In this document: positions 40,321 through 49,445 of the stretch, piece by piece
Layout: the number at the start of each line of letters is the position of its first letter
Numbering within the stretch: the first letter of the stretch is position 1
Assembly (NCBI RefSeq): GCF_000197735.1
Contig: NC_014550.1
Coordinates: forward strand, 2,046,001 to 2,110,000
DNA: 64,000 nucleotides
Direction: 5' to 3'
From: Glutamicibacter arilaitensis Re117
GTDB lineage: Bacteria; Actinomycetota; Actinomycetes; Actinomycetales; Micrococcaceae
The notes under the pieces: generated by a model
What the model saw: only the letters and a program-made list of their open reading frames with translations
Database searches by the model: none
What the model was told of the DNA's origin: nothing
Program-made: the position numbers and the translations under genes

Positions 40321-41602
40321 GTTCTGCCTCGATGATCCCGGCCGCCAGAGTACGGCCGGATGCGGGGTCGATGAGCAAGAAGCTGCCACCGGTACGCGAC
40401 ACGCTGTATTCATCGATCGCTACAGCAGCCGAGCTGCGCACGGTAATTCGTCCCAGGTCATTGAGCCCCAGGTTCTGCGCCTGCTGGTGGGAGTAGTCCG
40501 CCACGTCAATGACGTAGTTGATATCAGCGAGCTTGGCAGCGGCAACCTTGGTGCCGTGCTTGATCAGCACGCGCTGGCCCTTGCTCAACTGCACCGGATC
40601 CAGAACGCAGATATTCGCTTGGAATTCCCGCTGAATGCCCGGAAGCTCTCCTGCTACCAAGGTGTCTCCGCGGGCGATATCCAGGTCATTTTCCAGTTCA
40701 ACCACAATCGCTTCCCCGGCCTGCGCCTGGGGTGCCGCGCCTGCTGGAGTGCTGATGGCCTTGATCCGGGTGCTCACCGGGTGCCCGTTGGAAAGCACCT
40801 GCACGGTATCCCCCACGTCCAAGGTTCCATCCACCAAGGTTCCTGCGTAGCCGCGGTAGTCGCGGTACTCTTCTGGGTCCAGACCCGGAGCCAGAGCACC
40901 TTGCGGACGCAGCACATACTGGACATCCAATCGGGCGGTGCCCTGCGGCTGTACAGGAGCAAGGTCTTCAAGCAGTCCCAGCAGGGTCGGGCCGGCGTAC
41001 CAGTTGGCGGTAGCCGATGGCTCGACGATGTTATCTCCCTGAAGCGCGGAGACCGGGATGACAGTCGTTGACTGCAAGCCGAGTTCTTCGGCGAGCACGA
41101 GCACTTCGGACTCAATCTGGCTGAAGGCCGCTTCGTCCCAATCGATCAGGTCCATCTTATTCACGGCGATGACCAGCTGCGGTACCCGGAGCAGGGCAAG
41201 TACGCCCAGGTGCCGGCGGGTTTGCTCCAATACGCCGTTGCGTGCATCAACCAGCACGATCGCTGCGTCAGCGGTGGATGCTCCGGTGACGGTATTGCGG
41301 GTGTACTGCACGTGTCCTGGGCAATCGGCCAGGATGAACGAGCGCTTGTCCGTGGAGAAGTAGCGGTAGGCCACGTCGATGGTGATGCCCTGTTCGCGTT
41401 CTGCACGCAGGCCATCGGTAACCAGGGCCAGGTCCAGGGATCCGTCACTGCCGCCAAAGCCGCGTTCGGCGCTGGTGCGGGCAATGTCATCCAGGGAGTC
41501 GGCAAGGATTGCCTTGGCGTCGTGCAGCAGGCGGCCAACGAGCGTGGACTTGCCGTCGTCGACCGAGCCGGCGGTGGCGATGCGCAAAAGTGTGGTGGTC
41601 AT
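40307..41602 (-). CDS. cysN: Sulfate adenylyltransferase subunit 1 (GTPase)
   Basis: A 431-residue elongation-factor-like GTPase: G1 AGSVDDGKSTLVGRLL, G3 ILADCPGHVQYTRN, G4 NKMDLIDWDE, then two beta-barrel domains. With CysD it makes ATP sulfurylase, which turns sulfate and ATP into APS; GTP hydrolysis drives the reaction. It stops at normal CysN length with no fused APS kinase (CysC), in keeping with a path that reduces APS directly. The ATG at 41602 lies two bases after the cysD stop. Confidence 0.95.
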   Translation of the reverse strand: MTTTLLRIATAGSVDDGKSTLVGRLLHDAKAILADSLDDIARTSAERGFGGSDGSLDLALVTDGLRAEREQGITIDVAYRYFSTDKRSFILADCPGHVQYTRNTVTGASTADAAIVLVDARNGVLEQTRRHLGVLALLRVPQLVIAVNKMDLIDWDEAAFSQIESEVLVLAEELGLQSTTVIPVSALQGDNIVEPSATANWYAGPTLLGLLEDLAPVQPQGTARLDVQYVLRPQGALAPGLDPEEYRDYRGYAGTLVDGTLDVGDTVQVLSNGHPVSTRIKAISTPAGAAPQAQAGEAIVVELENDLDIARGDTLVAGELPGIQREFQANICVLDPVQLSKGQRVLIKHGTKVAAAKLADINYVIDVADYSHQQAQNLGLNDLGRITVRSSAAVAIDEYSVSRTGGSFLLIDPASGRTLAAGIIEAEHAAA

Positions 41603-41603
41603 T

Positions 41604-42527
41604 TTAGAAGTACCCTTCGGTTTTGCGGTCTTCCATTCCCGCGGCGGAAATACGGTCATCGGCTCGGGTGGCCCCGCGTTCGGTGATGGTGGCGATGGCC
41701 AATTCATCGAGCACCTTTTCCACGGTGTCCGCGGCGGAGAGCACCGCTCCGGTGCAGCTGGCATCGCCCACAGTGCGGTAGCGCACCTGCTTTACGACGA
41801 CCGGCTCATCGGCGTTGGGCTGGCTGACCGGAGTCAGGGCCCGCCACATGCCGTCGCGTTCGAAGACCTGGCGGCAGTGCGCGAAGTAGATCGGCGGCAG
41901 TTCGATGTTCTCGCGCTGGATGTAGGCCCAGATATCGCGTTCGGTCCAGTTGGAGATCGGGAAGGCGCGCACATGCCAGTCCGGTTCATGCCGTCCGTTG
42001 TACAGGCTCCAGATTTCCGGGCGCTGGTTGCGCGGATCCCACACGCCGAACTCATCGCGCAGGGACAGGATGCGTTCCTTGGCACGGGCCTTGTCCTCGT
42101 CGCGGCGAGCCCCGCCGAAGACCACATCGAAGCCGTTGGATTCGATGGTGTCCAGCAGCACTCGGGTCTGCAGCCGGTTGCGGGTGCCATCGGGCAGCTC
42201 GGTGAGCTCGCCACGGTCGATGTACTCCTGCACGGAACCGACCACGAGGTTCAGCCCGTACTTCTGGACGACCGAATCGCGGAAGTTCAGTACTTCGGCG
42301 AAGTTGTGGCCGGTGTCGATGTGCACTACCGGGATGGGCACGCGTCCTGGGAAGACTGCCTTGGCCAGCAAATGCAGTACGACCACGGAGTCCTTGCCGC
42401 CGGAAAAGAGCAATCCCGGCTTTTCGAACTCTGCGAGGACTTCGCGGATGATGTGAATTGATTCGGCTTCCAGGGCGTCCAGGACGCTGCGCTGGGTGCC
42501 GGTGGCGGCGTTAGCGGTAATGGTCAT
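41604..42527 (-). CDS. cysD: Sulfate adenylyltransferase subunit 2
   Basis: A 307-residue PP-loop enzyme with LLFSGGKDSVVVLHLLAKA (PP motif), VHIDTGHNFAE, GGARRDEDKARAKERI and a C-terminal RKTEGYF. It is the catalytic subunit of ATP sulfurylase with CysN. The ATG at 42527 has AAAGGAG with good spacing; an upstream ATG would add ten residues that overlap the ribosome site. It follows cysH by 11 bases. Confidence 0.96.
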   Translation of the reverse strand: MTITANAATGTQRSVLDALEAESIHIIREVLAEFEKPGLLFSGGKDSVVVLHLLAKAVFPGRVPIPVVHIDTGHNFAEVLNFRDSVVQKYGLNLVVGSVQEYIDRGELTELPDGTRNRLQTRVLLDTIESNGFDVVFGGARRDEDKARAKERILSLRDEFGVWDPRNQRPEIWSLYNGRHEPDWHVRAFPISNWTERDIWAYIQRENIELPPIYFAHCRQVFERDGMWRALTPVSQPNADEPVVVKQVRYRTVGDASCTGAVLSAADTVEKVLDELAIATITERGATRADDRISAAGMEDRKTEGYF

Positions 42528-42538
42528 GATTCGCTCCT

Positions 42539-43261
42539 TTAGACGTGGATTCCGCATTCGGTTTTGTTCAGTCCAGCCCAGCGTCCGGCACGCGGGTCTT
42601 CACCCTCGGAGACCGGGCGGGTGCATGGCTGGCAGCCAATGGATGGGTAGCCGTTGGAGAGCAGCAGGTTCACCGGCACTTGATGCTCGGTGGCGTAGTC
42701 GATGAGCTGATCGAAGTTCCAGTCGGCCACCGGATTGAATTTGACCAGTCCGTGCTTCTCATCGAAGGTGACCAGCGGGGTGTTGCTGCGGGTCGGTGCC
42801 TCGTCGCGGCGCACTCCGGTAAACCAGGCGCTGTATCCGGCCAGCGAGCCGGCCAGCGGATCCATCTTGCGCATCTGGCAGCAGGCCGCCGGATCCCGGG
42901 CGAACAGGTCCTTGCCGTATTTCTCATCTTGTTCGGCCACTGTCAGTTCCGGGAGCACATCGACGATATTCACGTCCAAGGTCTGTGCGACCTCTTGGCG
43001 AGTCCCATGGGTCTCGGCAAAGTGGTATCCGGTTTCCAAGAACAGCACGTCGACCTTGGGCAGTTGCATGCTGACCAGATGCGGCAGTACCGCATCGGCC
43101 ATGGAACAAGCTACAGCTACCTCGTTGGCGCCAAGGTGCTTGGCGGCGAAGGCAACCACTTGCTGCGCGGTCGCATCCCAACCCAATTCGGCGGCACCGA
43201 GCTCGGCGATTTCGCGCAATTCAGCTTCGCTGCGGGTACGTACAGGGCTCTGCTGGCTCAT
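42539..43261 (-). CDS. cysH: Adenylylsulfate (APS) reductase
   Basis: A 240-residue CysH. Besides the PP-loop-derived fold (FLETGYHFAET, WFTGVRRDEAPTR) it has both cysteine pairs that bind a [4Fe-4S] cluster in APS reductases, CCQMRK and IGCQPC, and the catalytic C-terminal ECGIHV. PAPS reductases lack the cluster pairs, so APS is the expected substrate, reduced to sulfite with thioredoxin. Its ATG overlaps the sir stop (ATGA). Confidence 0.95.
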   Translation of the reverse strand: MSQQSPVRTRSEAELREIAELGAAELGWDATAQQVVAFAAKHLGANEVAVACSMADAVLPHLVSMQLPKVDVLFLETGYHFAETHGTRQEVAQTLDVNIVDVLPELTVAEQDEKYGKDLFARDPAACCQMRKMDPLAGSLAGYSAWFTGVRRDEAPTRSNTPLVTFDEKHGLVKFNPVADWNFDQLIDYATEHQVPVNLLLSNGYPSIGCQPCTRPVSEGEDPRAGRWAGLNKTECGIHV

Positions 43262-44964
43262 TTCAGTTCATCCTCTTCAGCTCGGTGGGCCCACGCTGCG
43301 AAGGATTCGCCTTCGGAAGCTGAGGCCGAGTAGTTCTTCACAACCCGCTCGACGTAGTCAGGCAAGTCATCGGCAGCCACTTTCAAGCCGCGCACGGTGC
43401 GGCCCATGGCCGCTTCGCCGTTCTCGCGTCCGGCCAAGGTGCCGCCCAGATGCACCTGGAATCCGGAAACCTGTTCGCCGGCTTCATTGGTGATCAGCTG
43501 TCCCTTGAATCCAAGATCTGCAGTCTGGATGCGGGCACAGGAGTTCGGGCAGCCATTGACATGCAGGGACAAGGCACGAGGCAGCTTGCCGTCGTGGTCC
43601 GCCAGGCGTTCCTCGATCTTTGCAACCGCATCGATCATCGTGTCCTTGGTGTCCACGATGGCCAGTTTGCAGAACTCGATTCCGGTGCAGGCAATCGCCG
43701 AACGCTTCAGCAGGCCCGGGTAGGCTTCCAGGCCGAGGGAACGCGCTTCGCCCACGAAGTCCTTGATCTGGTCATGGGCAATATCCAAGGCAAGGATCTT
43801 CTGATGCGGGGTAGTCCGCAAGCGCGTGGAGCCCTTGGCTTCCACCAGATCTGCCAGAGCCAGGAGCTTGGATCCCGAGACGCGACCGGCAGGGACAGTC
43901 AGTCCGATGTAGAATCGGCCGTCTTTTTGCTCATGGACTCCGCTGTGGTCCCCGGCCTCGGTGGGCTGCGGCGGCAGATCGCAGTCAGGCAGGGCGTAGC
44001 CTAGGTATTCATCTTGCAGGACCTGGCGGAACTTCTCGGTTCCCCAGTCAGCCAGCAGGAATTTCAAGCGAGCACGATTGCGCAACCGGCGGTATCCGTA
44101 GTCGCGGAAGATCGAGGTGACTGCTTCCCACACGTCCGGCGCCTGCTCTTCAGTCACGAAGGCGCCAAGGCGCTCTCCCAGGCGCGGGTTGGCTGAAGGT
44201 CCCCCGCCAACCCACAGGTCATAGCCCGGGCCAAGTTCCGGGTGCTGTGCTGCGATCAGTGCGAAGTCGTTGATCTCGTGCACCACGTCTTGGCTTGGGT
44301 GGCCGGTGATGGCGGTCTTGTACTTGCGCGGAAGGTTGGAGAATTCCGGGTTGCCGATATAGCGGCGGGAAATTTCGGCAATGACCGGGGTGGGATCGAT
44401 GATCTCGTCCTTGGCGATGCCAGCTACCGGGGAACCGAGGATGACGCGCGGCACATCGCCGCAGGCCTCGGTGGTGTGCAGTCCAACGCTTTCAAGCCGG
44501 CGCCAGATTTCGGGAACGTCGATGATATCGACCCAGTGCAGCTGGACGTTCTGCCGGTCGGTGAGGTCCGCAGTATCGCGGGCGAAATCCTTGGAGATCT
44601 GTCCGATCACGCGCAGCTGCTCGGTGCTCAGCGCCCCGCCATCGATGCGTACACGCATCATGAAGTAGCGGTCTTCGAGTTCTTCAGGGCTCAGCGTGGC
44701 GGTTTTGCCGCCGGGGATTCCCTGGGCGCGCTGGGTGTACAAACCCCACCAGCGAAAACGTCCGTGCAGGTCTTCCGGGTCAATCGAGTCGAAGCCCTGC
44801 ACGGAATAGATCTCTTCAATCCGCTGGCGTACGTTCAAGCCATTGTCGGCGGCCTTCATCTCTTCGCTGGGGTTCAGCGGAGCTTTGCCATCGACTTTCC
44901 ATTGGCCGTTTGGCTTGGCCGCTCTTTTGGGGCGAGCTGGTGTGGTTGTCTGCGTCATGTCCAT
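43258..44964 (-). CDS. sir: Ferredoxin-type sulfite reductase
   Basis: A 568-residue siroheme enzyme of the nitrite/sulfite reductase family, like mycobacterial NirA/SirA. The [4Fe-4S]-siroheme ligands are in CTGIEFCKLA and NGCPNSCARIQ; two repeat halves are visible. It reduces sulfite to sulfide with six electrons from ferredoxin. Its neighbours (cysH, cysD, cysN, cobA, fprA) favour sulfite over nitrite. Two ATGs, at 44964 and 44958, are possible; neither has a strong ribosome site. Directly upstream are two inverted repeats. Confidence 0.94.
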   Translation of the reverse strand: MDMTQTTTPARPKRAAKPNGQWKVDGKAPLNPSEEMKAADNGLNVRQRIEEIYSVQGFDSIDPEDLHGRFRWWGLYTQRAQGIPGGKTATLSPEELEDRYFMMRVRIDGGALSTEQLRVIGQISKDFARDTADLTDRQNVQLHWVDIIDVPEIWRRLESVGLHTTEACGDVPRVILGSPVAGIAKDEIIDPTPVIAEISRRYIGNPEFSNLPRKYKTAITGHPSQDVVHEINDFALIAAQHPELGPGYDLWVGGGPSANPRLGERLGAFVTEEQAPDVWEAVTSIFRDYGYRRLRNRARLKFLLADWGTEKFRQVLQDEYLGYALPDCDLPPQPTEAGDHSGVHEQKDGRFYIGLTVPAGRVSGSKLLALADLVEAKGSTRLRTTPHQKILALDIAHDQIKDFVGEARSLGLEAYPGLLKRSAIACTGIEFCKLAIVDTKDTMIDAVAKIEERLADHDGKLPRALSLHVNGCPNSCARIQTADLGFKGQLITNEAGEQVSGFQVHLGGTLAGRENGEAAMGRTVRGLKVAADDLPDYVERVVKNYSASASEGESFAAWAHRAEEDELK

Positions 44965-44977
44965 CAGCCTAGAAACT

Positions 44978-45024
44978 GACCCCAGGGGGTCGGCAACCTG
45001 CTGATGTCACATGGCTACAGGTTG
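44978..45024 (-). promoter_or_regulatory. Two inverted repeats upstream of sir
   Basis: GACCCC-AG-GGGGTC (44978-44991) and CAACCTG-N17-CAGGTTG (44994-45024) fill most of the 61-base gap between cbiX and sir. Both are exact. They could be operators or an RNA structure that sets sir expression apart from the upstream genes. Confidence 0.45.
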
Positions 45025-45025
45025 A

Positions 45026-45766
45026 CTAACGGGTTAGAAGTTCGTCATCTGGAGACATGAAAACCCGCTGCTGAAGAACCTTTTGCAGACGCACAAGGAA
45101 ACATTGAGCGATCATTACGTCAGGAAGCAACGGGCTTGTCACCACGTCGGCTGCCGTGCTAGCCAGCTTGTGTTGGAAATACCCGTCGGAGAGCAAAGAG
45201 CTGAGCACCAGCACTGGACGGTCACTAGCGCTAGCTACGACCTGGGCAATGCGCGGTTCAGCTCCCGCGCAATACCCCACCAGCACTTCTCGCCCGAGAA
45301 GGTCGGTAAGTTGAGCTGCCAGGTGCTTGACCTGGTCCTGCCCGACTTCCAGCCTGGTTCCCGCGGCCGCCAAGATGACCTGCGGGTCGTTTTCAAGATG
45401 CTCAGCGGCGCGCTGGGCCAAGACCGCTGCCAGTTCCGGAAGCGGGCCCAGCGGCTGGGCGGCGAAGGTATTAGGGCGCGAGGAGACTGCCTGGGCAATA
45501 TCGTGCGTCGTGTGCACGCCGTCGGAAACCAACAGTGGCAGGACCACTGCTGGTTCGTCGTGCGGCAGCCCGGAGATGACCGATTCAAGCCGAGGTTGCT
45601 GAACGTCCACGTAGGCTTCATGCCACTGCAGCAGGCCCGGGTATAGTTTTGCGCTCTGTGCTTCGAGTTCTGCGCGCAGATCATGGATCAGTTGTTGCCC
45701 GTTGGCGTTATCCGTGCCGTGGGATGTTGCTACGACATTGATTTTTTGCTGTTTTACTTGGTTCAT
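45026..45766 (-). CDS. CbiX-type sirohydrochlorin chelatase
   Basis: A 246-residue two-repeat protein of the CbiX/SirB class II chelatase family. The N-terminal half starts VVATSHGTDNANGQQLI, with the metal-binding histidine in SHG, then HEAYVDVQQPRLESVI and VVLPLLVSDGVHTTHDI with the second histidine; the C-terminal half is a degenerate copy. It should insert Fe2+ into sirohydrochlorin to make siroheme for Sir. GAGG stands about eight bases before the ATG. It lies between the SDR gene (30 bases) and sir (61 bases). Confidence 0.85.
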   Translation of the reverse strand: MNQVKQQKINVVATSHGTDNANGQQLIHDLRAELEAQSAKLYPGLLQWHEAYVDVQQPRLESVISGLPHDEPAVVLPLLVSDGVHTTHDIAQAVSSRPNTFAAQPLGPLPELAAVLAQRAAEHLENDPQVILAAAGTRLEVGQDQVKHLAAQLTDLLGREVLVGYCAGAEPRIAQVVASASDRPVLVLSSLLSDGYFQHKLASTAADVVTSPLLPDVMIAQCFLVRLQKVLQQRVFMSPDDELLTR

Positions 45767-45796
45767 GAATCGGTCCTCAGCGATGATGTTGGGCGA

Positions 45797-46561
45797 CTAT
45801 TTGGCGTTGCGAATAAGCTTGTGGTTTGCCGCCTGCACCTGCGGACGGATCACGATCTCATCCAAATTCACATGGGCCGGAGCACTGACCGCGTAGCGAA
45901 TCACCTCTGCAACGTCTTCACCGGTCAGTGGATTGTCCACTCCGGCATAGACATCGTCTGCAGCGCTCTGGCTGCCTAGCCGCCGTAGCGAGAACTCTTC
46001 TGTCTGAACCAGTCCGGGCAAGATCTCGATAACGCGCAACCCATTTTCGACTTCTTCGAGTCGCAGCGCCTGTGTCATTGCACGTTCGGCAGCCTTAGCT
46101 GCGTTGTACCCGCTACCGCCTTCGTAGCTGGCAAGTGCTGCGGTGGAGGTGACGTTCAAGACGGTGCCGCGTGCTGCACGCAGCTGGGGCAGCAAGGCAC
46201 GGGTCAAACGCATAGTTCCCATGACGTTGGACTGCCACATGAATTCCCAGTTTTCATCGATTGCGTCGCCCCAGGTTTCGGTTCCGCGGGCGCCACCAGC
46301 ACAGTTGATCAGCGTATCTGCGCCACCACGTTCACTCACGGCAGCTACCAGTGCGTCGACATCTGCCTGCACGCTTACGTCAGCCGGTACCGCAATCGCG
46401 CCGCTTTCGGCGGCCAGGGACTCCAAGCGTTCTGCGCGGCGCGCCACAGCGAAAACGGTCCAGCCTTGGGCACGCAAGGCACGGACAGTAGCCTGCCCGA
46501 TTCCGCTAGAAGCTCCGGTGACTACGGCTGAACGGGAGGAAGAATTATCTGTAGTTGTCAT
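45797..46561 (-). CDS. SDR family oxidoreductase
   Basis: A 254-residue short-chain dehydrogenase/reductase: cofactor motif TGASSGIGQAT, NCAGG (NAG variant), catalytic serine in VLNVTSTAALASYEGG and YNAAK (YxxxK). The AVARRAERL after strand two suggests NADPH preference. The substrate is unknown; a YdfG-like reductase is the nearest group. It is followed by the chelatase gene after 30 bases. A missing precorrin-2 dehydrogenase makes it tempting to give it that task, but SDRs are not known for it, so I do not. Confidence 0.85.
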   Translation of the reverse strand: MTTTDNSSSRSAVVTGASSGIGQATVRALRAQGWTVFAVARRAERLESLAAESGAIAVPADVSVQADVDALVAAVSERGGADTLINCAGGARGTETWGDAIDENWEFMWQSNVMGTMRLTRALLPQLRAARGTVLNVTSTAALASYEGGSGYNAAKAAERAMTQALRLEEVENGLRVIEILPGLVQTEEFSLRRLGSQSAADDVYAGVDNPLTGEDVAEVIRYAVSAPAHVNLDEIVIRPQVQAANHKLIRNAK

Positions 46562-46765
46562 GCATCAACTCTATGACCAGATGATTTCCAGTTGGTAAGC
46601 CGTGAATTTCTCTTACGTTTCAGTTTGCATGCACCCTGGACCGGTACCACCGCCGATGCTCGGAAGCCGAATCGGCTCCCCGGGGCGCTTTGGATGCGAT
46701 CTGGCGTGGTGCAAGCCATGGGCAACAATGTCTTGGCGCCCGGCAAAACATGGAAGAATGGAGCT
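46562..46765 (+). other. Intergenic region upstream of valS
   Basis: About 200 bases between divergent genes. The valS frame stays open back to 46592, but family alignment and a GGAG near 46766 support the later start. No T-box for valS is seen. Confidence 0.4.
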
Positions 46766-49384
46766 ATGGCAGAAGAAAACTTGGGCACAGACACGCCCGC
46801 AACGGTTTCCGTTCCTGACAAGCCCGCTTTGGAAGGCTTGGAAGAACGTCTTTCGTCCCGGTGGCGCACCGAGGGCACTTATCATTTCAATGAGGACACG
46901 ACTCGCGAAGCCGTGTACTCCATCGACACTCCCCCGCCTACGGCGTCCGGTTCCCTGCACGTAGGACACATGTTCTCCTACACGCAGACTGACGTGTTGG
47001 CCCGCTACCAGCGCATGATCGGCAAGAACGTTTTCTACCCATTGGGTTGGGATGACAACGGACTGCCAACTGAGCGCCGCGTGCAGAATTACTTCGGCGT
47101 CCGCTGCGACCCGACCAAGCCTTACATCGAGGGCTACCGTCCACCGGAGAAGCCAGCGAAGAACCAGCGCGACTGGGATGTCATCAGCCGCAAGAACTTC
47201 ATCGAGGTCTGTGAAGAGCTGGCGGTTGAAGACGAAAAGGTCTTCGAACAGCTGTTCACCACCTTGGGCCTGTCTGTTGACTGGCGCATGACCTACCGCA
47301 CCATCGATGACAACTCACGCGCCGCTTCCCAGCGTGCTTTCTTGGACAACCTGGAAAAGGGCGACGCCTACATGGCCGAAGCCCCGACACTGTGGGATGT
47401 AACTTTCCGTACCGCAGTTGCCCAGGCTGAACTCGAAGACCGAGAAATGCCTGGCGCCTACTACCGCTACGCATTCAATGCAGAAGACGGCGAACAGGTC
47501 TTCATTGAGACCACCCGTCCGGAACTGCTCGCTGCATGTGCTGCCTTGGTGGCTCACCCGGATGACGAGCGTTACCAGCACCTGTTCGGCAAGACCGTCA
47601 CCTCGCCAATCTTCGGCGTTCCAGTAACTGTGCACCCGCACCCATTGGCCCAGGCCGACAAGGGCTCGGGTATCGCCATGGTGTGTACCTTCGGCGACCT
47701 GACCGACGTTACCTGGTGGCGTGAGCTGCAGTTGCCTACCCGTCCGATCATCGGACGCGACGGCCGTATCCTTGCTGACACCCCTGAGTGGATTACCACC
47801 GAAGCTGGCAAGGAAGCTTACGCGCAGATCTCGGCAAAGACCGTGTTCTCCGCCAAGGAAACCGTCGTTGAGATGCTCTCCGAAGCTGGCCTGCTAGATG
47901 GCGAGCCGAAGAAGATTTCCCGTCCGGTGAACTTCTTCGAAAAGGGCGAAAAGCCTCTGGAAATTGTCACCTCCCGCCAGTGGTACATCCGCAATGGCGG
48001 CCGGGACGAAGAGCGTCGCAACCAGATGATCGCTCGCGGCAAGGAAATTGATTTCCACCCATCGTTCATGCGTTCGCGCTACGAAAACTGGGTTTCGGGC
48101 CTGAATGGCGACTGGCTCGTTTCGCGCCAGCGCTTCTTCGGCGTACCTGTACCAGTGTGGTACCAGGTCAATGAGCATGGCGAGCCAAACTACGATGCAC
48201 CGATCCTGCCGACCATCGAGCAGCTTCCGGTTGACCCGGCAGCCGATGCGCCAACCGGTTACACCGAAGACCAGCGTGGAGCCGCTAATGGCTTCATCGG
48301 TGATGCTGATGTTCTCGATACCTGGGCAACCAGCTCGCTGACCCCGCAGATCGCAGGCCGCTGGGGCCGCGACGACGAGTTCTTCTCGAAGGTCTACCCA
48401 TTTGACCTGCGCCCACAGGGCCACGACATCATCCGTACTTGGCTGTTCTCGACCGCTGTTCGTGCAGATTCCCTGCACGATAACGCTCCATGGAAGCACG
48501 CGGCCATCTCAGGCTGGATCCTGGATCCGGACCGTAAGAAGATGTCCAAGTCCAAGGGCAACGTCGTTGTTCCTAATGAAGTTCTGGATAAGTTCGGTGC
48601 AGATGCCGTGCGCTACTGGGCTGCCAGCGCCAAGCTGGGTGCCGATACCGCGTACGAAATCAATCAGATGAAGATCGGCCGTCGTTTGGCCATCAAGATC
48701 CTGAACGCTTCGAAGTTCGTACTGAACTTGGGTGCTACCGATGCCAACATCCTGACCGATGATGCTTCGGTAGTCACCAACGGCCTTGATCGTTCATTGC
48801 TCGCTCGCCTGTCGACGGTGATCGAAGATGCCAAACGCGCCTTCGATAACTACGACTACGCCCGTGCGCTGGATATCACCGAGTCGTTCTTCTGGTCGTT
48901 CACCGATGACTACGTAGAGCTGGTCAAGGACCGCGCCTACGGTGGCCATGGCGAAGCCGAACAGGCTTCGGTACTGGCAACCTTGGCAACGACCTTGGAT
49001 TCGGTACTGCGCCTCTTCGCACCGTTCCTGCCTTTCGCAACCGAAGAGGTATGGGGCTGGTGGCGCACCGGATCGGTACACCTGACCCAGTGGCCAAGCA
49101 CCGAACACCTGGCTTCCGCTGTAGAGGGTGCCGATCCAGCAGTACTGCCGCTGGTTGGCGTAGCGCTTTCGGGTATCCGCAAGGCCAAGTCTGATGCCAA
49201 GGTCAAGCAGCGTACCGAGGTGCTCTCTGGGGAGATCCACGCTCCGGCTGCACAGGTAGCCCAGCTTAAGGCTGGTTTCGAGGACCTCAAGTCCGCTGCC
49301 AACGCTCGTGAGCTCTCCCTGGTTGAAGCCGAAGGCGAGTTGACCGTGGAAAACGTTGAGTTGGCTCCAACCGACGAAGCGTAA
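46766..49384 (+). CDS. valS: Valyl-tRNA synthetase
   Basis: An 872-residue class Ia synthetase. HIGH is HVGH in PPPTASGSLHVGHMFSYTQ, KMSKS is in DRKKMSKSKGNVV, and the editing domain lies between (about residues 190-410). The wording ASGSLHVGHMFSYTQTD and WDDNGLPTERRVQNYFGV is that of the archaeal-like ValRS type found in some bacteria; the usual bacterial type has NVTGxLHMGHA. The C-terminal coiled-coil is short, which also fits. The ATG at 46766 is chosen over earlier ones because the first 58 open codons do not look like ValRS. Confidence 0.94.
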   Translation: MAEENLGTDTPATVSVPDKPALEGLEERLSSRWRTEGTYHFNEDTTREAVYSIDTPPPTASGSLHVGHMFSYTQTDVLARYQRMIGKNVFYPLGWDDNGLPTERRVQNYFGVRCDPTKPYIEGYRPPEKPAKNQRDWDVISRKNFIEVCEELAVEDEKVFEQLFTTLGLSVDWRMTYRTIDDNSRAASQRAFLDNLEKGDAYMAEAPTLWDVTFRTAVAQAELEDREMPGAYYRYAFNAEDGEQVFIETTRPELLAACAALVAHPDDERYQHLFGKTVTSPIFGVPVTVHPHPLAQADKGSGIAMVCTFGDLTDVTWWRELQLPTRPIIGRDGRILADTPEWITTEAGKEAYAQISAKTVFSAKETVVEMLSEAGLLDGEPKKISRPVNFFEKGEKPLEIVTSRQWYIRNGGRDEERRNQMIARGKEIDFHPSFMRSRYENWVSGLNGDWLVSRQRFFGVPVPVWYQVNEHGEPNYDAPILPTIEQLPVDPAADAPTGYTEDQRGAANGFIGDADVLDTWATSSLTPQIAGRWGRDDEFFSKVYPFDLRPQGHDIIRTWLFSTAVRADSLHDNAPWKHAAISGWILDPDRKKMSKSKGNVVVPNEVLDKFGADAVRYWAASAKLGADTAYEINQMKIGRRLAIKILNASKFVLNLGATDANILTDDASVVTNGLDRSLLARLSTVIEDAKRAFDNYDYARALDITESFFWSFTDDYVELVKDRAYGGHGEAEQASVLATLATTLDSVLRLFAPFLPFATEEVWGWWRTGSVHLTQWPSTEHLASAVEGADPAVLPLVGVALSGIRKAKSDAKVKQRTEVLSGEIHAPAAQVAQLKAGFEDLKSAANARELSLVEAEGELTVENVELAPTDEA

Positions 49385-49397
49385 TAGCGATTAACCC

Positions 49398-49439
49398 AAA
49401 ACCGGTTGCCATCCATAACCTGGATGACAACCGGTTTTG
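49398..49439. terminator. Terminator after valS, bidirectional
   Basis: AAAACCGGTTGCCATCC and GGATGACAACCGGTTTT form a long stem (one mismatch) around ATAACCT. The A and T tracts would serve both valS and the converging small gene. Confidence 0.85.
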
Positions 49440-49445
49440 TCGTCT

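Noticed and set aside
45797..46561. SDR gene as the missing precorrin-2 dehydrogenase
   Set aside because: Known precorrin-2 dehydrogenases are not classical YxxxK SDRs; operon position alone is not enough.
46639..46655. GGTGGTACCGG on the minus strand near valS, similar to a T-box core
   Set aside because: It is on the wrong strand for valS, is off consensus after ACCG, and faces an SDR gene; no Stem I or specifier is seen.
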